Source: Montifringilla adamsi
Taxonomy: Eukaryota; Chordata; Aves; Passeriformes; Passeridae
Length of the DNA stretch: 64,000 nucleotides
Direction of reading: 5' to 3'
NCBI GenBank assembly: GCA_017590115.1
Contig: JAGGNK010006892.1
Coordinates: 17,472,139-17,536,138, forward strand
Shown here: positions 12,101 through 21,100 of the stretch, in pieces
How the letters are laid out: every line of letters starts with the position of its first letter
How positions within the stretch are numbered: position 1 is the stretch's first letter
Notes under the pieces: generated by a model
What the model was told of the DNA's origin: nothing
Database searches by the model: none
Seen by the model: only the letters and a program-made list of their open reading frames with translations
Program-made: the position numbers and the translations under genes

Positions 12101-15100
12101 GTGGAATGAAAAAAGCATATTCTAATGTTTCCCATCCTGAAGCAGAAGATGGCAAAGATGTACTGAACCACTTCTGGAAATACTGTTTCTTGGCACTGAC
12201 TGATGAAGGAACCAAAGTCATAGCTGGGGCTAGATGTCTCACGGCTCGGAATGAATCCTGCCCAAAGAGACTGAACAGCAGACATGTTTGGGGGAAGGCT
12301 GTCCTAAAGACACCATTGGTGCTAGGATCAATTCTGTAAAGACACAGAACCATATACATTGGAAGAGATATGTAGTCAAACTCCTGCCCAGAGCAGGTCC
12401 AGCTAGATGAGGTTGCTCAGATCCTTGTCCTGCTTGGTTTAGGTATCTCCAAGGACAGTACAACCTCTGGAATACGTGTGGTGTTGTTTAATCAGCTACA
12501 CGGTGAAAAACTACACCACAAAAACATTGCTGGACCTGTTTTTTTCCTTTTGAGTGTTTTTTTTTCTGATTGTAACCCTATGTTCTGCTTGGTATATTTT
12601 ATCTGTCTTAGCCTACTTACTACCTGGAAACTCCCATAAAAACCACAAACATTTCAGTATTTCAAAACAAGAAACTATTGCTTTCATGAGTACTCTCCTA
12701 TTTTTTATATTAAAGGCTTATTGATTTTATACATGGAGCCTTCATCTTTTGGTCTTCATCCTGCCAGGCAGAATATAACAACACAACCAGCCAGGAGTAA
12801 AGGCTTTATCCAGAGAGCATATAAGGACCTTGGAGCAGTGTATGCCATTTATCTGGAAAAGAACTGAGAAAAAAAAAAGTAGTTCTTTATTGGAGGAGAA
12901 AGAAAATGGCACATTATTGCTTGGTTTATTATTTTTGGCAGGCTTAAGTGTATTTTTTACTATTTACACTGAGCAATGACAAAGAGGTGAGATGAAACTC
13001 TCGAGACTGAGCAAGTCTCTGTGTTCCTCATATTTCTGTATTTTTTTGCTTTTAATATAATGTGCTGCAAAATAACTTACATATTCCTGAACTAAGATTG
13101 TGTAGTGCTAAAAATTCTTTGTTTAATGCTGGTGGAAACTGAACATAAGGCCTGCAGTAACAAAGAGCCTTGCAGGTGCAGTTGTTGACATGACCTCTGC
13201 TGTGCTTTGAAGTGGCCTAACCACCCTGCCTGACCTGATGGTCGCACAAAATGGGATAAATTGGTGAGGTATCAATTACCAAAGGACAAATGAAAGCAGT
13301 CTGGCTGCAAGGCATTATTAGAGATTTGAAGAACACTCATCCATACAGCTATGGTAGCCAGGATCCTCAGGCAATGGAGTGTGTGCCAACCAAATCAGTT
13401 TTCGCTTGGATAAGTTACACCATGATGATTCCCACTGAAGCTAGAGGTGTTTAATCATGCACAGTAATGATTTAAAGGTGGGATGCTGATTGTTTAAGAA
13501 ACTATTACCCTAAAACCTGGGCAACTGAGTGAAATCTGTATCTGTATCATTGCTGAAATGGAATCTGCATTGTTATCATAAACTCACACCCACAGTGATT
13601 GTCATTAAGACATTAGGCTAAATGCTGGGATGGATCAAAAGCACAGGATATTCCTGTAGAACCTTGGAGAGAGAAGCACAGCTGTTAGCTTGGTATGACA
13701 ACATCACCCACTTTAATCTACCGTGTAAGTAAACAAATAGATTTTTTTTTTTCACCAGCAAAGACAATGAACCCTCAGAAGTTTTGTTGGGATAAAGGGG
13801 TATTAAGGAGGGCACAGACAATCAATATAGGTTGGTGCATTGTAGTGAAAAAAATACCTACAGCCTTCCAAGGACAGCAACTCAAAAATTCCCTCTGACT
13901 GTCACCCATGCTCCCACCTGATAGTTCACAGATCCCAGAAACCACTATTTCTGACCTATGCACAGCTACTGATGAAAAAGAGGATCTTGCCCTACCTCTA
14001 CAGTACGCCCTCACCCCTATGTTCCTGTTTGCCAAGGAGATGCGTGTAGAAAAAATGCACAGGTATCTTACTCAGTTATTGTAAATGACGAGAGAACTTC
14101 CTGTTCAGTGGCAGGCAGAAGCTGAAAAGAGGATATCACACTGGGAAAGTCATTTCTGAAGAGACTGGGTTAAGTATTCTCACTTCCTACCATACCTAGC
14201 CTAGATATCGTAAACCCTGAGGGCAGCTTCATCTAAGATCAGACATATGGTGACTGCTTCAGAGAGCCTTGTTTTCAGGGCTAGAGGCTCCAGCTCCAGG
14301 CACACCAGTCATTAAATTACACCCTGTGCCTACTGCAGCAGCGTGGTCCTACCTACAGCTTTCCTTTTTATGCCTCATTTCCAGACCTAGGCCCATTTGT
14401 ATATTATTTCCATCTGAGAAAAGAAGTTTGTGGTTGAGGCTGCTCTCAACTAAATTCAACACCGCTGGTTTTAAATCGGCACGTTTCTTAAGTAGAATGA
14501 GATTTGCTTTTTAAAATTATGGCTCTGTGGCACGCTGGCTGAGAGTCGCCAACGTGTGAGATGAATCCCAGCCTGTGTTTCCAGAAGATCCCACTGAAAC
14601 AATCATACAGACTGCATGTCTAAACCGTGCCATTTCATTTCACCTCTAAAAGCACTGTCTTTTAAAGGGAATTATTTGAAAAGCAATATAAAGAAAAGGT
14701 TAATTGTATTCAGGTACCAGAATGACTCAGTTCAGATTAATCTCTTGGCTCTTCTGGATTGCTTGGAAGTGCAAACAGACTTTTTCTTTAGCAAGGGAAC
14801 TACAAACATAGAGTGCATATCTGCAAGTAAAGAACAGACACATGGAAAACAAAAAGCAAAACAGCTGAGAGACAAAATTAACACCAGGGACTGGAATTAC
14901 CTAGAACTGTGATCACAGCAGTTTGGTTCAGATGAGCAGTAGAAGAGCAGGTGTAGTGTCCACTGTAATTTCTTTCTGCTGCTGAAACAAACACATGCTG
15001 GATCCGAATTGCTGACAAGTTTGCTTGATATTCTAATCCTTCAAAGTAGTAACCCTGCTTTTCAACAGAGATTCAGGTTTAATCAGCTGATAGTGCCTGA

Positions 15101-18100
15101 TACAACCTATTTTAATATACGCCCTGTCTTTTTACCTGCTCAACTTCTCTGTTTTCAAAAGATAGTTGTATTCTGAATTTATAATTATGGTGAACAGCTC
15201 TGCATCTGATCAGCAATGGTTCCCCAACCTTAAGTAGTAGTTCAGGTAAAGGTGCTGCTTGTCTTTTATTTAAATCTATAAAACCAAAACATAGACACTG
15301 AAACAACCATCACTTTGCCTGGAAAATGCTCAGTTAGATCAACATTTTTTCTGCTAATGCTGTATAGATATTAATTTCTACATTGTAATGATAATTACCA
15401 TAATCATGAAATTAGTAACCTTCATCCAGTAACCTGGATTTAGATGTCTCAAAACAAATTTTGCCATGATTCACAAGACACCTCTAGGGCACAATGCATA
15501 GAGCATAGAACTTAGCTCAGGTAGGGTTTCTTTAAAAAACAGGCAAGCAAATCTGACTGCATATATTAATTAATAATTAGCTATAAATATATATGTTTGA
15601 GAACACTTTGGAGAGCTTTTCCCTGCACACAGTCCTAAAAGCATGAACAAAAAGTCAATACAAGTATAGCAAATATAGAAAGGCAAGAGCCTTTTTACAG
15701 AGAGCAGAAAGAGCTACTGGAATTAGGTTTTAAACATGTGACAGAGCACTCATATTCACTGGTAGCTTTATTCCAGTGATTACAAACAAGTAGCTTAGAC
15801 CAAAAATCATGCTCAGATGGGCAGTGCAACTAACTTCAGCAGCAGGATTGGGGTCACATGCAAGTAAACCTTAGAGGGAATTACCTATTGTAAAAAGGCT
15901 GGTGCATTCTCTGCCCAGGACATTAACTGCACAGCACCATATGTAAGTTTGAAATAATTCATGTTGCACCATCTGGATGCCATCTATTTCTCCAGTTTCT
16001 TCATGCCTTTTATAAGGGCAACTGCAATTACAAGCATAATTATTCATTGACTCATTTGGTTAACCGCAAGCAAATAAATCTGATAAATCTCTAAGCCATG
16101 AGAATATGCAAACAATAGTGGGAAAACTGGATTTCACATATTGAATAAAAAGGAACTGGAAAGGTGAAGATAAGAAAGTAAAAATGTCACAGTCTGGGCA
16201 GAAATGTGAGCTGAAATGACCTGAATATGCTCAAACTGGCTCTTAGACAGGTAATGATGTGATTAAAATCATAGAGGCTGAGCTTTCACACCACATCTCT
16301 GATTTCCTGGTGGTGGGAGGTGCTGCCAATCCAGCGGCATTATGAGATCCAGACCCTGAACTGCCATGCTGCAGAGAAAAGCATTATTGCCCCTGTTAAT
16401 AGAATAAACTTTATATATTAATAGAATGGGAAAAATGATTTAGCTCACAAAATCATGACCCCTTGTCTTCTCAGCTCTGATACTCCTGGTGAAGCCCCCA
16501 GTGACCAGAAAAAGGGAAACATTGCATCATTTTAAAAAAGGGTAGAAAGGAAGACCATGGGAACTGCCAGTCTGTCAGGCTCACCTCTGTGCCTGGGAAG
16601 GTCACAAAACAGAGCCTCCTAGAAGCTCTGCTAAGGCACAGGGAGGTGATTTGAAACCATCAGATCATCTCGTTGAAGATGTACCTGCATATTGCAGTGC
16701 ACTTAGACTCTAAAGATGAGCTTTTAAGGGCCTTTCCCATCTAAAGTGTTGTATGATTGTAAGATTCAAATTTAAAAATAATGTGGAAAACTAGAGGGAA
16801 ACAAGATGCCTTTGATTTGCTCTTGTGACATCAAAACATGAATCTGGAATAACATTTCTAAAGCCAAGGGCTGACAGTGTCCAAAAGAGCACAATAGTCA
16901 AAATTTCTAGGAAGAATGTGTTGCAGCACTCCAAAAGTGGATGACATGGACATGTTTTCAACCAGCCCTTGAGTGTGCCAACCAGCAGCATCTCCAAAAA
17001 TTCTGAATCCAAAGCTCTTCTTCAGTTATCTCCCCAGCTGAGTAGGCACACTAAGCAGTGTAGAATCATAGAATCATTAAGATTGGAGAAGACCTCTAAG
17101 ATCGAGTACAACCATCAAACTAACTCTGCCATATTCACCACTGAAACAGGTCTCCAAGTGCCATATTACACATTTTTTGAACACTTTCAGGGATGGCGAT
17201 TCACTTGCTTCCTTTGGCAGCCTGTTCCAGTGCTTAGCAACCCTATCAGTGAAGAAATTTTTCCTAATATACAATCTTAACCTCCCCTGGCACATCTTGA
17301 GGTCATTTCTTCTCACCCTGTCACTTTTTCTTCAGAAGATGGCAAACTTTCAGTCTAGGGATTCAACATGCACATACACATACACATACCTCTTTTCAGG
17401 TGTTTGGCAGAACATCCATTCCACAGAGGGCGGGGGGTAGCTCTCAGATATGCACTTGATAGAATCTGAATTTTCCCTTTTCCTGAAATAGGGTCTGGCT
17501 GGTTTTTCTGATAAAAGTCATGCAAAAGTTTAAGAAAGCTGAAATAATTTTGAAACAGTGTTTTGCTCATTTTGTAGTACATAAAGTTTCAGACCTGTGA
17601 TTTGTTTCAGGAGTTTCAAAACTGAGGGATCAGAAAATGCTTTAGCCTTAGGTGTATTGTGGGTTGGTCTCATGAGCTTTTCAGCCTTGATTGCTAAATG
17701 CACAGCTTCCCTGAACCAAAGGCCTGCCTCTATGTGCCAGGGGAAAATCCTGAGGCTGATACTGAAAGGTGTTAATTTGTTGCGGTTGCTATTCATTTCA
17801 CTGGGCAGGAGCACCTGTGATTTTGAAATCACATCCTAAGCCCATCCTTTGGTGGAGTATCCGTTGAGACTACAAAATCTGTACACAAAATGGGGTTTGC
17901 TCAGTCAGATCAGATACATGATGGAGACAGAAGGGGTGATAATGACTTCTGATAACCAGCAAACTTCTCTACCCTGCATCTGTAACTCAGAGGGAATGAT
18001 TCCTAGACCATTCCCAGCATCCTGAACCTCTCAGGTACAGACCTGGACTAGGAACAAAAAATTTAATGTATTAAAACTGCTAAAGGTTTGACTCAAAATG

Positions 18101-21100
18101 AAAAGCACTGAGTCCAGTTTTAAGTCATCTTTCAATGAAAATGCAGCTGCCACATGTAAAAACGACATTTTCCTCAGTCATACTTTCATTGTGGGCAAGG
18201 TGACATACTAAGGTGAAATAATACTCATGGCTTTGTAATTTCTTTCCTTATTTATGTCTAAGAGGTTTTTTTACCTACAGAGATTCACATCCAAGTTGAA
18301 GGATTCACATCTAGCCTGAAGGGTTTTATAAGAGATGTAATTATGACATTAAATTCACAGGACCAAAGAGAAAGCAATCCAAGCAATTGATATGGACAAG
18401 ATCTTTACTGACATTGTTTCAAACTATTCTTGCTTGCACTTGTAACAACACTTTTTACCTCTAAGCCTAATTGATATAGAGATGGCAATTCTTGATGAAA
18501 GGTTTAATACCTTGTCCCCTCAATGAAGTTGTTAAAATTATAATTGAAGCATGCAGTAAGCTTTTAAATTAAAGAAGGATAGATTAGAGGTGACTTTTCT
18601 GAAATCAGAGAGAGAAAAAAAAGTTAAACAGAAGAAATATTTAAAAAACAACTAAAGAGGGAAAAACATGTTGATTACTCACAGTTTATTAAAATCAAGG
18701 CAAGTAATGAGCTTGTTAAACCTGGAAGGGTTCGCTAGTCTTTTAGCTGTTTGGATTGAGGTTTTGCCTTTGAAATTTCTTTTTGCAGTTTTACATTTTA
18801 TCTTTAAATTGTCCCTTTCTAGATAAAATAATATAATGTCCAGATAAAATAATATAATATTTCTATTCTGTTAAAAAAAAAATCATGTCACTATGTGTCT
18901 TTATGGGGTTTTTTGAGATGTTTTTGGGCATCCCTAGTTAGAAACAGAAGCTTGCACTTTGTTGCAGCTGTTGCCTTTGCATCAGAGATGTCTCTTGTGT
19001 GAGCCTTGAGAAAACTCAATCAAATCCACTCCCACTGGGAGCCTTTCAAAAAGTTGCACCTCACAGGTGCTCTGTCATGAGCATTTAACAGCAGCTAAAA
19101 CCTCAGCTTCTCAGGCACATTTATGCTGAGCAGCTGCGGAACTGATGTGTTTTGCTTTTAAAGACAATAAAAAAGTCAAAGCTGGCGCTGAGAAGAGGGA
19201 CTGTTTTCTTTCCCCTTTCCTCAGTGGACCTCTTGCCACACACAGAATTGTAAAAGGAAAAGCACTGAGAAAAGTGAGAGACCCAGGGACAAGTGGAAAA
19301 GTAGCAGCAGGTCAAAGTGTGGCCAGAATATAAAAGGGAAATCCTGGTCTGGTCCAGATTACAGCCCAGTTAGCAACACCAACAATAAGCAGGTGAAAAT
19401 GAAAGCAAACAAATCTAGCCCAGGAGCATTGAAAGCACGAAAAAAAGGTCACCATCAGTTTGTCCCTTTTGACAGAGAGGGGAATTTTTCACAGGGGAGA
19501 AGAAAGCTTCTGCACATTTACATCTTTATTCGCTCATTTGCATGGTTTATTGACTAGAGAAAGCTGACTCACATGGTTTGTGGCTCTGACTTCAGCCTCC
19601 GAAGACAGCTCCAAGTGCTATGCTAATCTAGGAAGATGCTTGAAGTGCAGCACATGAAAGCTTCATTGCTTTGACTGAACTTGAGCCTCTGCCCTTGAAC
19701 CTATTGATGGAATGACCCCTTTCATGTAGACATACTTACTTCGGATGAGAACAGGCACAACTACTGTGTAATTGCCAGTTTTACTTGTGACCAAGAGGGT
19801 GTATTTTCCAGCTTGTCCTTCTTTTATTTGAGAAAAAGCCAAAGATGTAATATATCTATAAAACAGAAAGTAAAGTTGTATTTGTCACACTAATATGAAG
19901 AAGGTAATATGCGGCACACACAATTAAGTGTTAGCTCTTTAGCGTTTGCAAAAACCCTTCAAAGACACTGCTATTCATTATTTACACAGTGCCCTTCAAC
20001 CTGAAATACTTCCTTCATGTGTCTTCCTCTCTGAGCTAGGAACTTACAGCCACAGTACCACATGCTTAATGCTGAGCATTGGGAAGGATGGCCTTCCTGA
20101 GCTTGAGGCAGTTCAGGAGCTCCGCAGCCAAATGCTTTACCTACAGTCTCATTCTACAAGTTTTGCATGAGGAGGCAATTCTGAAGCCTCAGGTTCCAGT
20201 CCACGTTTGGTTGTGAGAGTTAGAATGCTGTTGCTGCTGTTCTTGATCTGCACTGTGATCCTAAAAGTCACATAATTCTTCATGCCTCTGTTTCTTTGAC
20301 TAGAAAATCACAAATTTTCCTCATGAGCATGGCAAAGCTCAAATCCATTAATGTCAGAGAATGCCTGGAGACTCCCATGCAGGATGCTATACAAATTAAA
20401 AGAACTAGCTTGTTTAAAAATGTTCTTGGTTCAATGTGTACATTGATCTAAATGACAATCAGTAATGTGCTGCTGGGTGACAACAGTTAAGGATTAAGAG
20501 TTTGAAAAAGATAATGCATACATGAAATCAAACAGGCACAGTCACAGAAAACATTCGATTTACATTCTAAAAGAAAAGATCTCTTAAAGGATCTTTGATC
20601 CAGTACATCCCTTGACTTACCTGTTCTCTGAGTCAAAAGAAAGTTTACAGGCTTTGCTCTTTTTAAAGAACCAAAAGCATGAAATTATATTTGAAATTCT
20701 CATTGTTATTCTTAATTCAATATCTTCAAACACATTGACTTCCACATCTTTTATTGTTTGGTAGATGTTTTCTGTTCCTTGAGAATTCAAGTAACACCCA
20801 AGATCTTCCAAAATATTAGGAACCTGCAATGCAGGACAGACTGTTAGGTATTTATTAGCAGTTAGCTTTATTTGCCTTTTTTTTTTTTTTATTCAGATAT
20901 TTTTAAAGGATGCTCTTTTTTTAATTTCTACCATCCAACCTATTAATAAATATGTTGAATGACATATTCATCTATTGAATGACATATTTCCTCTATTGCA
21001 TGAGGAAACTCTATAGGGTTCCTGTTGAATCAGTCAATTCTGTTCTCTAGACAAATACCACAGAACAATCTAGCCAGAGCCATGATAATTTCTGTTAGTG

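Larger units (their letters stand above)
16022..17389 (-). other. FLT3: FLT3 intron 5
   Basis: Carries two CR1 tails in opposite orientations (16545-16766 plus, 17063-17345 minus) with their 3' ends facing each other. Intron 6 (15276-15884) shows nothing recognisable. Confidence 0.88.

Noticed and set aside
17077..17316. 79-codon frame resembling a protein
   Set aside because: It is the C-terminal end of CR1 ORF2, not a host gene.
17355..17582. 75-codon minus-strand frame over exon 5
   Set aside because: Wrong phase. The frame with PYFRK and CISES is the real one.
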